Below are positions 17,105-24,380 of a stretch of 64,000 nucleotides of DNA, one piece after another (positions within the stretch are counted from its first letter, which is position 1; each line of letters starts with the position of its first letter). The position numbers were made by a program, and so were the translations under genes. The DNA comes from an uncultured Lachnospiraceae bacterium (GTDB taxonomy: Bacteria > Bacillota > Clostridia > Lachnospirales > Lachnospiraceae): NCBI GenBank assembly GCA_910586615.1, contig CAJUJP010000002.1, positions 62,001-126,000 of the forward strand. The letters run 5' to 3'. The notes below the pieces were generated by a model. It made no database searches. It was not told the DNA's origin and worked only from the letters and a program-made list of their open reading frames with translations.

Positions 17105-18484
17105 TTATTTTCTCAGCAGATTTTCTCCGATTTTAACCACGTCTCCTGCCCCCATAGTTATCAACAGATCATCTTTTGTGCAATTTTTCAAAACAAAATT
17201 TTCTATTTCTTCGAATGAAGAAAAATAATAGCATCGATGTCCCAGCTTCTCGATTTCGTGCTGCAGATCCTTGGAACTGATTCCCGTTGTATTTGTTTCT
17301 CTCGCAGCATAAATGTCCGTAAGGATGATCTCATCAGAGAGCGTCAGTGCACCGGCGAATTCAGAGAGAAAATTCTTCGTCCGTGTGTAGGTGTGGGGCT
17401 GGAACACGCACCAGGAGGTACGGTGGGGATAATTGCGCACGGCCAGAAGCGTGGCACGGATCTCTGTGGGGTGATGGGCATAGTCGTCAATAACGGTAAT
17501 GCCGTTTACCTTGCCTTTGTATTCAAAACGACGCGCTGTTCCTTCAAAATTATGCAGACCCGCGGCGGTTACGGAGCGGGATATGCCCAGCAGGTCAGCC
17601 AGTGCGATGGCCGCCAGCGCATTATAAACATTGTGTTCTCCCGGAACCTGTAAAGAAAACAAGTCTTCTTTTTCTCCTTTATGCATAAGATAAAAAGAGG
17701 GACAACCTGAGGCGTCGTAAGTGATAGCTTCAGGACGATAATCACAGCCGGATGAGGAGCCGAAGGTGATGATCTTACAGTCAAGACCTTCTGTGATCTC
17801 CTCCGGGTGCGGGATATCGCCGCTGATGATCAGGCTTCCGTCCGCCGGAAGAAGGCTGGCAAACTCATGGAAAGAACGCCGGATATGCTGAAGGTCTTTA
17901 AAGTAATCCAGATGGTCTTCTTCTATATTAAGTATAATGCCGATCCTGGGATAAAAGCTTAAAAAACTGTTGGTATATTCACAGGCTTCCGTGACAAAGT
18001 GCTCCGAGGAGCCGACGCGGATATTGCCGCCGATGGGCTTATAGATACCGCCGATCGACAGCGTGGGATCGTCATTGTTATCTAACAGGATCTGGGATAT
18101 CATAGACGTGGTCGTAGTCTTGCCATGGGTGCCGCTTATGGCGATGGGAGTCTTGTAATTCTTCATCATCTGCCCCAGAAGCTGGGCACGTGTCAGAGAA
18201 GGGATCTGCAGCCTGCATGTGGCTGTCATCTCAGGATTGTCGGGTTTGATGGCGCTGGTGTATACCACAAGGTCGATCTGCGGCGTGATGTTTTCTTCTT
18301 GCTGGCCGTAATATATTGCGGCGCCAAGCTGTTCCAGCCTGGAAGTCAGGGGGGAAGGCATTCTGTCTGAGCCGGAGACAGTAAAGCCTTCGGACAGAAG
18401 AATCTCGGCAAGACCGCTCATGCTGATACCGCCGATTCCGATGAAATATATGTGAATTGGTTCCTTAAAGTTGATCTGGTACAT
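17105..18484 (-). CDS. murC: UDP-N-acetylmuramate--L-alanine ligase
   Basis: A 459-residue Mur ligase adding L-Ala to UDP-MurNAc in the cytoplasm, the first peptide step of peptidoglycan synthesis. The N-terminal IHIYFIGIGGISMSGLAE is the MurC UDP-binding signature. The P-loop GTHGKTTTT, the NIEEDHLDYF region, and HPTEIRATL and FQPHTYTRT in the C-terminal domain confirm it. Its length is normal. The frame opens at 18544, but the ATG at 18484 has AGGGAG upstream and begins the fold. It has its own sigma-A promoter and sits upstream of the dnaD-like gene on the same strand. Confidence 0.95.
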   Translation of the reverse strand: MYQINFKEPIHIYFIGIGGISMSGLAEILLSEGFTVSGSDRMPSPLTSRLEQLGAAIYYGQQEENITPQIDLVVYTSAIKPDNPEMTATCRLQIPSLTRAQLLGQMMKNYKTPIAISGTHGKTTTTSMISQILLDNNDDPTLSIGGIYKPIGGNIRVGSSEHFVTEACEYTNSFLSFYPRIGIILNIEEDHLDYFKDLQHIRRSFHEFASLLPADGSLIISGDIPHPEEITEGLDCKIITFGSSSGCDYRPEAITYDASGCPSFYLMHKGEKEDLFSLQVPGEHNVYNALAAIALADLLGISRSVTAAGLHNFEGTARRFEYKGKVNGITVIDDYAHHPTEIRATLLAVRNYPHRTSWCVFQPHTYTRTKNFLSEFAGALTLSDEIILTDIYAARETNTTGISSKDLQHEIEKLGHRCYYFSSFEEIENFVLKNCTKDDLLITMGAGDVVKIGENLLRK

Positions 18485-18515
18485 GGAAATCTCCCTAATA
18501 TGCATTTTTATTAGT

Positions 18516-18544
18516 ATTATACTCATTTCATAAAAAAAAACCAA
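18516..18544 (-). promoter_or_regulatory. Sigma-A promoter for murC
   Basis: On the minus strand TTGGTT (18539-18544), a 17-bp AT-rich spacer and a perfect TATAAT (18516-18521), with the start codon about 30 bp downstream. Confidence 0.75.
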
Positions 18545-18782
18545 TAAAAATTTATAAAATGAGATTTTTAATATGGCAGGGCACAGAGGGAGAACCCGGA
18601 CAGGGCGAAAAAATGAAGTCGAAAATGATTTTTATGTATAATGGATATTATGGAAATCTACAAATTTATTTTGATCAATATGGTATGTTAAAAATAAACA
18701 AAGATATTGAAAAACGCAATCCATTATTGTATATTATTAACATGTAAAAGGGATTACAACTTGAATAAATTCGTAAATAATA

Positions 18783-18811
18783 TTCACTTTCCGGTCGAAC
18801 TGTGATATAAT
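18783..18811 (+). promoter_or_regulatory. Sigma-A promoter for glgCD
   Basis: TTCACT (18783-18788), a 17-bp spacer and TATAAT (18806-18811). Transcription would start near 18818, about 100 bases before the glgC start codon. Confidence 0.75.
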
Positions 18812-18843
18812 CAAACAAAGCCACGGGTTGTCCCGATGTACTC

Positions 18844-18889
18844 CGAGGCTGCGAAGCAGATCTCGCAAACGAGCTTTGCTCGTTTTTTT
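18844..18889 (+). promoter_or_regulatory. Attenuator-like leader with intrinsic terminator
   Basis: The terminator is AAACGAGC, loop TTT, GCTCGTTT plus a T-run (18867-18889), located between the promoter and glgC. Immediately upstream is a hairpin with arms CGAG...CTCG (18844-18847, 18862-18865) enclosing CTGC-GAA-GCAG. The middle CTCG could instead pair with the CGAG of the terminator stem, so mutually exclusive folds are possible. This layout suggests transcription attenuation of glycogen genes; the controlling signal is unknown. Confidence 0.6.
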
Positions 18890-18921
18890 ATAAAATATAT
18901 AGGAAACAAGAGGTGATAAAG

Positions 18922-20193
18922 ATGGTTAAGAAAGAAATGATTGCCATGCTGCTTGCTGGCGGTCAGGGGAGCAGATTAGGTGTTTTTACGTCGAAAGTTG
19001 CAAAGCCCGCTGTATCTTTTGGCAGTAAGTACAGAATTATCGACTTCCCTCTCAGTAACTGTATCAATTCAGGTGTTGATACCGTTGGCGTTCTGACACA
19101 GTATCAGCCGCTTCGACTGAACACCCATATCGGAATCGGTATTCCATGGGATCTTGACAGGAATATCGGAGGTGTGACGGTACTTCCGCCATACGAGAAG
19201 AGTGCCAACAGTGAGTGGTATACCGGTACTGCCAATGCGATCTACCAGAATATGGATTACATGGAGAGCTTTAATCCTGAGTATGTCCTGATTCTGTCAG
19301 GGGATCACATCTACAAGATGGATTACGAAGTGATGCTTGATTTCCATAAGCAGAACGGTGCAGAGGTGACGATCGCGGTTATGCCTGTACCGATGGAAGA
19401 AGCGAAGCGTTTCGGTATCATGATCACGGACAAGGACCGCAAGATCGTCGATTTCGAAGAGAAACCGGAGAATCCGAGAAGCAACCTTGCGTCTATGGGC
19501 ATTTATATCTTTAACTGGAAGACGCTTAAGGAAGCGCTTCTTACCAATTCCGAACAGCCGGGACTGGACTTCGGCAAACACGTGATTCCGTATTGCCATG
19601 CAAAAGGTGCACCTCTTTACGCCTATGAATTTAACGGTTATTGGAAAGATGTGGGAACATTGAACTCATACTGGGAAGCAAATATGGAACTGATCGACAT
19701 TGTTCCTGAATTCAATCTGTATGAGGAATACTGGAAGATTTACACAAGAAGCGAGATCCTGCCGCCTCAGTACCTGTCTTCCGACAGTGTTGTAGAGAGA
19801 AGTATCATCGGGGAAGGCGCTGAGATTTATGGTAAAGTATATAATTCGGTGATCGGATGCGGCGTCACCATAGGAGCCGGTACAGTAGTACATGATTCCA
19901 TCATTATGAACGAGACGCGCATTGGCAGCAACTGTGAACTGTATAAGACCATCGTTGCGGAAAATGTTGTGATTGAAGACAATGTCAGGCTGGGCATCGG
20001 TGAGGAAGCCGAGAATGAGACCGATCCGCATATTTATAATCACGGTATTGTTGCAGTCGGGGAGAAGAGCTTTATCCCGGGCGGAGTTTCCGTAGGGAAG
20101 AATTCAGTTGTTTTCGGTGTGACAAGTGTGGAAGATTACGGAGACGGAATGCTTCCGAGCGGTAAAACTTTAATTAAGGCAGGTGATAAATAG
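18922..20193 (+). CDS. glgC: Glucose-1-phosphate adenylyltransferase, catalytic subunit
   Basis: A 423-residue ADP-glucose pyrophosphorylase that makes ADP-glucose from glucose 1-phosphate and ATP for glycogen synthesis. The nucleotidyltransferase motif LLAGGQGSRLG starts at residue 10. KPAVSFGSKYRIIDFPLSN and the FEEKPENPRS and YWKDVGT segments are typical, and the C-terminus is a left-handed beta-helix of hexapeptide repeats. The ATG at 18922 has AGAGGTGA upstream; a GTG at 18913 is inside that site. It overlaps glgD by one base. Firmicute GlgC normally works with GlgD as a heterotetramer. Confidence 0.95.
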   Translation: MVKKEMIAMLLAGGQGSRLGVFTSKVAKPAVSFGSKYRIIDFPLSNCINSGVDTVGVLTQYQPLRLNTHIGIGIPWDLDRNIGGVTVLPPYEKSANSEWYTGTANAIYQNMDYMESFNPEYVLILSGDHIYKMDYEVMLDFHKQNGAEVTIAVMPVPMEEAKRFGIMITDKDRKIVDFEEKPENPRSNLASMGIYIFNWKTLKEALLTNSEQPGLDFGKHVIPYCHAKGAPLYAYEFNGYWKDVGTLNSYWEANMELIDIVPEFNLYEEYWKIYTRSEILPPQYLSSDSVVERSIIGEGAEIYGKVYNSVIGCGVTIGAGTVVHDSIIMNETRIGSNCELYKTIVAENVVIEDNVRLGIGEEAENETDPHIYNHGIVAVGEKSFIPGGVSVGKNSVVFGVTSVEDYGDGMLPSGKTLIKAGDK

Positions 20194-21311
20194 TGAGAGC
20201 GATTGGAATTGTCCTGGCAGGTGGTAATAACCATAGAATCAAGGAACTGACACAGAAGCGTGCAGTCTGTGCCATGCCTATAGCAGGCAGTTATCGGGGC
20301 ATTGATTTTGCACTGAGCAATATGTCCAATTCCCATATCAATAAAGTGGCTGTGTTCACACAGTACAATGCGGGCAGTCTGAATGAACATCTCAGTTCCT
20401 CCAAATGGTGGGATTTTGGCCGTAAGCAAGGTGGTTTGTTTGTGTTTACACCTGCTGTTACAGCGGAAAGCAACGCATGGTACCGCGGTACTGCGGACGC
20501 GATTGCGCAGAACTTATCATGGTTAAAGAACAGCCATGAACCGTATGTGGTGATTTCTTCCGGTGACTGTGTGTATAAGATGGATTATAATAAAGTTCTG
20601 GAATATCACATTGACAAGAAAGCGGATATTACGGTAGTATGTAAAGACATGAAGCCGGATGTTAATGTGGACAGGTTCGGTACGATCAAGATGAACGAAG
20701 AATGCCGTATTGAGGAATTCGAAGAAAAACCGGTCGTAGCGAAGTCCAATACGATTTCATGTGGTGTCTATGTAGTCAGGAGACGTCAGTTGATCGAAAT
20801 GATCGAAAAGTGTGCGGAAGAAGACAGATATGATTTTGTCAAAGATATCCTGATCCGCTATAAGAACATGAAACGGATCTATGGATATAAGATCAGGGAT
20901 TACTGGAGCAATATAGCAACAGTGGAGGATTACTATAAGACAAATATGGATTTCCTTCATCCTGAGATCAGAAATTATTTCTTCAGGCAGTATCCGGACA
21001 TCTATTCCAAAGTAGATGATCTGCCGCCGGCGAAATATAACGTGGGAGCAAGTATTAAGAACAGCTTGATCTCCAGCGGATGTATCGTGAACGGCAAAGT
21101 TGAAGATTCCGTGATCTTCAAGAAAACGTTTATCGGTAACAACTGCTATATTAAAAATTCCATCATTCTGAATGATGTGTACATCGGGGACAACACGCAT
21201 ATTGAGAACTGTATCGTGGAGAGCAGAGGAACAATACGCGCGAATTCTTACCACAAAGGAGAAAATGGTATAGAAATTGTGGTAGAACATAATGACAGAT
21301 TTGTGATTTAA
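20193..21311 (+). CDS. glgD: Glucose-1-phosphate adenylyltransferase, GlgD subunit
   Basis: A 372-residue GlgC paralogue. The nucleotidyltransferase fold is present, but the N-terminal signature is changed to LAGGNNHRIKEL in place of GGQGSRL, as in GlgD proteins, which are regulatory or low-activity partners of GlgC. It keeps FEEKPVVAKS, the RDYWSNIATVEDYY segment and C-terminal beta-helix repeats. It uses a GTG start that shares one base with the glgC stop codon (TAGTG), with AGGTGA upstream, so expression is coupled. Confidence 0.93.
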   Translation: MRAIGIVLAGGNNHRIKELTQKRAVCAMPIAGSYRGIDFALSNMSNSHINKVAVFTQYNAGSLNEHLSSSKWWDFGRKQGGLFVFTPAVTAESNAWYRGTADAIAQNLSWLKNSHEPYVVISSGDCVYKMDYNKVLEYHIDKKADITVVCKDMKPDVNVDRFGTIKMNEECRIEEFEEKPVVAKSNTISCGVYVVRRRQLIEMIEKCAEEDRYDFVKDILIRYKNMKRIYGYKIRDYWSNIATVEDYYKTNMDFLHPEIRNYFFRQYPDIYSKVDDLPPAKYNVGASIKNSLISSGCIVNGKVEDSVIFKKTFIGNNCYIKNSIILNDVYIGDNTHIENCIVESRGTIRANSYHKGENGIEIVVEHNDRFVI

Positions 21312-21491
21312 TGATATGATGGAAAGGCGGTTGCTATTATCGGGAAAATAATTTATTGTGTAAGAGGCATGAGCGTTATTAATTAAATGTTTATTACAAG
21401 CTACGTGGCTTGATGAGTATGACTTGTGTGGAAAAGCTTGTGAAAACCGACAGGTTACTGTTGGTATCATATGATAAGGAGGCTGAGCTTC

Positions 21492-21764
21492 ATGAGAATT
21501 ACTGATGTCCGCGTGCGTAAAATGACTCAAGACAGCAAAATGAAAGCAATCGTCTCAATTACCATTGACGATGAATTCGTAGTTCATGACATTAAAGTAA
21601 TTGAAGGTGAAAAAGGACTGTTCATTGCAATGCCAAGCAAGAAGGCTAATGACGGCGAGTATCGGGATATTGCACATCCAATTAATTCTGAGACTCGTGA
21701 CAGAATACAGAGCATTATTCTGGACAGCTATGAAAAGGCACTTTTAGAACCGGATGATGAGTAA
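21492..21764 (+). CDS. spoVG: Septation/sporulation regulator SpoVG
   Basis: A 90-residue SpoVG, a small nucleic-acid-binding protein conserved in Firmicutes that influences septation, sporulation and many transcripts. It starts MRITDVRVRK and contains AIVSITIDDEFVVHDIKVIEG, FIAMPSKK and IAHPINSETR, all diagnostic. The ATG at 21492 follows AAGGAGG by nine bases; the frame extends upstream to 21471 through the ribosome-binding site. It has about 180 bp of upstream sequence from glgD and is followed by a strong terminator, so it is a single-gene unit. I could not place a sigma-H promoter with confidence. Confidence 0.95.
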   Translation: MRITDVRVRKMTQDSKMKAIVSITIDDEFVVHDIKVIEGEKGLFIAMPSKKANDGEYRDIAHPINSETRDRIQSIILDSYEKALLEPDDE

Positions 21765-21785
21765 CAAATGCATGATGTGGAAAAG

Positions 21786-21820
21786 GAAAAGGACGCGATA
21801 AGCGTCTTTTTCTTTTTTTG
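21786..21820 (+). terminator. Intrinsic terminator after spoVG
   Basis: The stem GACGC-GATAA-GCGTC is flanked by AAAAG and a long T-rich run (TTTTTCTTTTTTT). It ends the spoVG transcript just before the sigma-factor gene. Confidence 0.88.
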
Positions 21821-21869
21821 TCAGAAAAGCTCTTTTTCATGCGAATTATAAGTAACGAAGGGAAAGGCG

Positions 21870-22427
21870 GTGGTTAAAGTGGAAATTAATGAAAAGAATT
21901 TTGTCAGACAATTAAAAAAGAAAAATGAACAGGCGCTTCTTTATGTCATCGACCATTACGGCTGGGTGTTGAAAACGGTTGTAAAACGGCAGATGGGGAC
22001 ATTGCCGCATCTGTGGGATGACTGTATGAATGATACGCTTCTGGCCGTGTGGGACAATATTGACAGTTTTGATCCGGTGAGGTCGGAATTTCAGAACTGG
22101 CTGGCTGGTGTGTGCAGGTTCAAGGCGCTGACCTATGTGAGAAAATATATTAATGCGTCGCGGGAGGACCTGGTGGAGCAGATGCCTGAGTGGGAAGACG
22201 AAGCCGCAGGAAGGGAATTCCTGCACCGGGAGTATGAAGAGGAAGTCAACAGGATTCTTTCATACCTGAAAGATGAAGATGCAATGATATTCCGGCTGGT
22301 TTATCTGGAAGAGCTGACTATGGATGAAGTGGCAAGGCGTATGAATATGAGCAAGACCGTGATCTACGGGCGTATCAGCAGAGGCAGAAAACAGTTACGG
22401 CAGGCTGTCAGAGAAAGCGAGGTGTAG
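21870..22427 (+). CDS. ECF-type sigma factor
   Basis: A 185-residue sigma-70-family factor with region 2 at about residues 20-90 (DCMNDTLLAVWDNIDSFDP, FQNWLAGVCRFKALTYVRKY) and region 4 at about 125-180 (EELTMDEVARRMNMSKTVIYGRISRGRKQL). It has no regions 1 or 3, as in ECF factors. It lies 3 bp upstream of a gene for an RsiV-like membrane anti-sigma factor, which suggests a SigV-type pair that answers envelope stress. The GTG at 21870 is the first start; a GTG three codons later (21879) is also possible because the ribosome-binding site GGCGGTGG overlaps the first. Confidence 0.88.
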   Translation: MVKVEINEKNFVRQLKKKNEQALLYVIDHYGWVLKTVVKRQMGTLPHLWDDCMNDTLLAVWDNIDSFDPVRSEFQNWLAGVCRFKALTYVRKYINASREDLVEQMPEWEDEAAGREFLHREYEEEVNRILSYLKDEDAMIFRLVYLEELTMDEVARRMNMSKTVIYGRISRGRKQLRQAVRESEV

Positions 22428-22430
22428 GAA

Positions 22431-23339
22431 ATGTCCAGATTATATGAAATGTGCAATGATATTGATTCGACAGATGTTTTGAGGAACAAAGAGGGACTTA
22501 CAGTAATAGAGAGGGAAAGGCTTGTAAAAAATATGAAGCGTGCAGGAATTATTTCCGGAGGAAGCAGAAAAAATCATAGAGGAAGAGCCGGGAAAGCGGC
22601 AGGATGGATTGCGGCGGCGGCTGTGCTTGCGCTGGTGGTCGTGCCCAACGTTTCCGCAGAGGCGGCATATGCCATGGAGCAGATTCCTATTCTGGGCAGT
22701 GTGATCAAGGCGGTGACGATCCGGGAATATCAGTATGAAAGTGAGCGTTTTTCAGCGGAGATAGAGGAAGTTCAACTGGAACAGTCCGGCGAGGCGGAGG
22801 ACGCAAAAACCGACGAGTCTATCGCAGCGATCAACGAGAGTATTGAGGAGATGACGAACCGTCTCATTGCCAGGTTTGAGGAGCAGGTAGAACTGGGTGA
22901 AAGCTACGGGGGTATTTACGTGGATCACAAGGTGGTAACGGACACGGATACATGGTTTACACTGCAGATGAATGTGTGTGAGGTTGCCGGCAGCGGAACC
23001 CAGTATCAGTATTATTACCATATAGATAAGACCACTGGTGAGATTGCGGGCTTAAAGAATCTTTTTAAGGAAGGGGCAGATTATATCACGCCCATCAGTG
23101 AAAATATTATCAGGCAGATGTGGGATGAAATGGCCGAGGACGATTCAAAATTCTATTGGGTTGACCCGGAGGGAGAGATTGGGTTTCACTTTGAAGCCAT
23201 TAAGGAAGACCAGAACTTTTACCTGAATGATGCAGGACAGATCGTGATCTGCTTTGACGAGTATGAAGTCGCACCTGGTTATATGGGGCTGGTGGAATTT
23301 GTTGTGGAAGACGAGGCGGTTGCGGCGATTCGGAAGTAG
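22431..23339 (+). CDS. RsiV-like membrane anti-sigma factor
   Basis: A 302-residue protein with a cytoplasmic N-terminus (~1-50), one membrane segment (about 55-75, ending near the signal-peptidase-like VSAEA) and an extracellular domain. The C-terminal part (NFYLNDAGQIVICFDEYEVAPGY followed by VEFVV) matches the DUF3298 domain found in RsiV, with a DUF4163-like part before it. In B. subtilis RsiV binds lysozyme, is cleaved, and releases SigV. Adjacency to the ECF sigma factor supports the same role here. Ligand and cleavage are inferred from the family only. Confidence 0.82.
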   Translation: MSRLYEMCNDIDSTDVLRNKEGLTVIERERLVKNMKRAGIISGGSRKNHRGRAGKAAGWIAAAAVLALVVVPNVSAEAAYAMEQIPILGSVIKAVTIREYQYESERFSAEIEEVQLEQSGEAEDAKTDESIAAINESIEEMTNRLIARFEEQVELGESYGGIYVDHKVVTDTDTWFTLQMNVCEVAGSGTQYQYYYHIDKTTGEIAGLKNLFKEGADYITPISENIIRQMWDEMAEDDSKFYWVDPEGEIGFHFEAIKEDQNFYLNDAGQIVICFDEYEVAPGYMGLVEFVVEDEAVAAIRK

Positions 23340-23529
23340 ACTGGCATTCTGGAGTCGATACTTGTATCATGCGTCAGATGCATGGTGTGTGTGGTGCAGG
23401 CATGAGAAGCAGCAAAATGATTTGTGCCGGAGATAACCGCGTGATTGATAATGGCGTGTCTCCGGCACTCTGTTTAATGTGGCGGTTCCGGGCAGACAGA
23501 AAGCTTTTGCCTTTTATCAGTTACTTGTT

Positions 23530-23569
23530 AGAAAAGCAGCCGGCTGCTTTGGCGGGCGGCGGCTTTTCT
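23530..23569 (+). terminator. Terminator-like hairpin
   Basis: The outer arms AGAAAAGC and GCTTTTCT and inner CCG/CGG enclose a GC-rich loop that can itself fold (GCAGCCGGCTGC). It probably ends transcripts from the sigma/anti-sigma operon. Confidence 0.6.
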
Positions 23570-23677
23570 GATGGTTCTGCTTTCACTTTATTTTCCATTA
23601 TGTATTCCCCCGAAATACAGGAAGTTCTCAAATGTAATCATCTGGCGAAAGGTGAATCCATTAATTACAAACAATCC

Positions 23678-23706
23678 TTGTACGAACCCCAAAATATTGA
23701 TAGAAT
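23678..23706 (+). promoter_or_regulatory. Sigma-A promoter for pth-mfd
   Basis: TTGTAC (23678-23683), a 17-bp spacer and TAGAAT (23701-23706), with the pth start codon about 70 bases downstream of the expected start point. Confidence 0.65.
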
Positions 23707-23780
23707 AGAAAAACGAGCGAATCCTGTTTATGGGATTATAGGTAAAAATCTGGCAGATGCCATTCAGAATCGAGGAGACT

Positions 23781-24356
23781 ATGTACATTATTGCAGGACT
23801 TGGAAACCCGGACAGGCAGTACCGGAATACACGGCATAATATCGGCTTTGACGTGATTGATTTTATTGCGGATCAGAACAATATTACGATAGGGGAACGC
23901 AAACACAAGGCACTGATCGGGAAAGGTTTTGTGGGAGGACAGAAGGTGGTTTTAATCAAGCCCCAGACATATATGAATTTGAGTGGTGAAAGCGTCAGGG
24001 AAGTCATAGACTTTTATAAGATAGATGAGAGAAGCGAACTGATTGTGATCTCGGACGATATCAGCCTTGAAGTGGGACAGATCCGCATCCGCAAAAAAGG
24101 AAGTGCAGGCGGGCATAACGGCCTGAAGAACATCATTCTGCATTTGGGGCATGACGAATTTCAGCGGATTAAAATGGGTGTGGGACAGAAGCCGGAGGGA
24201 TATGACCTGGCGGATTATGTGCTGGGGCATTTTTCAAAGGAGGAGCGGGAGATCATGGACGAGAGCGCAAAATATGCTGCAGAGGCAGTTACGGTTATGA
24301 TGACCGAAGGCGCGGATGCGGCCATGAACCGGTATAACAGAAAGACCGCAGGATAA
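23781..24356 (+). CDS. pth: Peptidyl-tRNA hydrolase
   Basis: A 191-residue Pth, which frees tRNA from prematurely released peptidyl-tRNA. The N-terminal IIAGLGNPDRQYRNTRHNIGF contains the catalytic His19. KPQTYMNLSG, VISDDISLEVGQIRIRKKGSAGGHNGL and FQRIKMGVGQKP are the other conserved blocks. The ATG at 23781 has GAGGAG close upstream; the frame opens eight codons earlier without support. It lies 24 bp before mfd, the usual pth-mfd pairing of Firmicutes, so the two are likely cotranscribed. Confidence 0.96.
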   Translation: MYIIAGLGNPDRQYRNTRHNIGFDVIDFIADQNNITIGERKHKALIGKGFVGGQKVVLIKPQTYMNLSGESVREVIDFYKIDERSELIVISDDISLEVGQIRIRKKGSAGGHNGLKNIILHLGHDEFQRIKMGVGQKPEGYDLADYVLGHFSKEEREIMDESAKYAAEAVTVMMTEGADAAMNRYNRKTAG

Positions 24357-24380
24357 ACGGATACAATTTGGAGGTAAGAT

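Larger units (their letters stand above)
18545..18921. other. AT-rich divergent region between murC and glgC
   Basis: The first ~230 bases are very AT-rich; a 62-codon frame there has no convincing coding features. The right part holds the glgC promoter (18783-18811) and a structured leader with a terminator-like hairpin (18844-18889). Confidence 0.6.
23340..23780. other. Non-coding region between anti-sigma gene and pth
   Basis: This 441-bp gap contains no supported gene; the 156-codon frame at 23369-23839 runs into pth in another frame and is judged spurious. It holds a perfect 10-bp inverted repeat (GTGCCGGAGA 23424-23433, TCTCCGGCAC 23459-23468), a terminator-like hairpin (23530-23569) and the pth promoter (23678-23706). 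Confidence 0.6.

Noticed and set aside
18559..18747. 62-codon frame upstream of glgC
   Set aside because: It lies in very AT-rich sequence, with no good start signal and no recognisable protein features.
23369..23839. 156-codon plus-strand frame before pth
   Set aside because: It overlaps the true pth start in another frame, crosses two hairpins, and has no ribosome-binding site.
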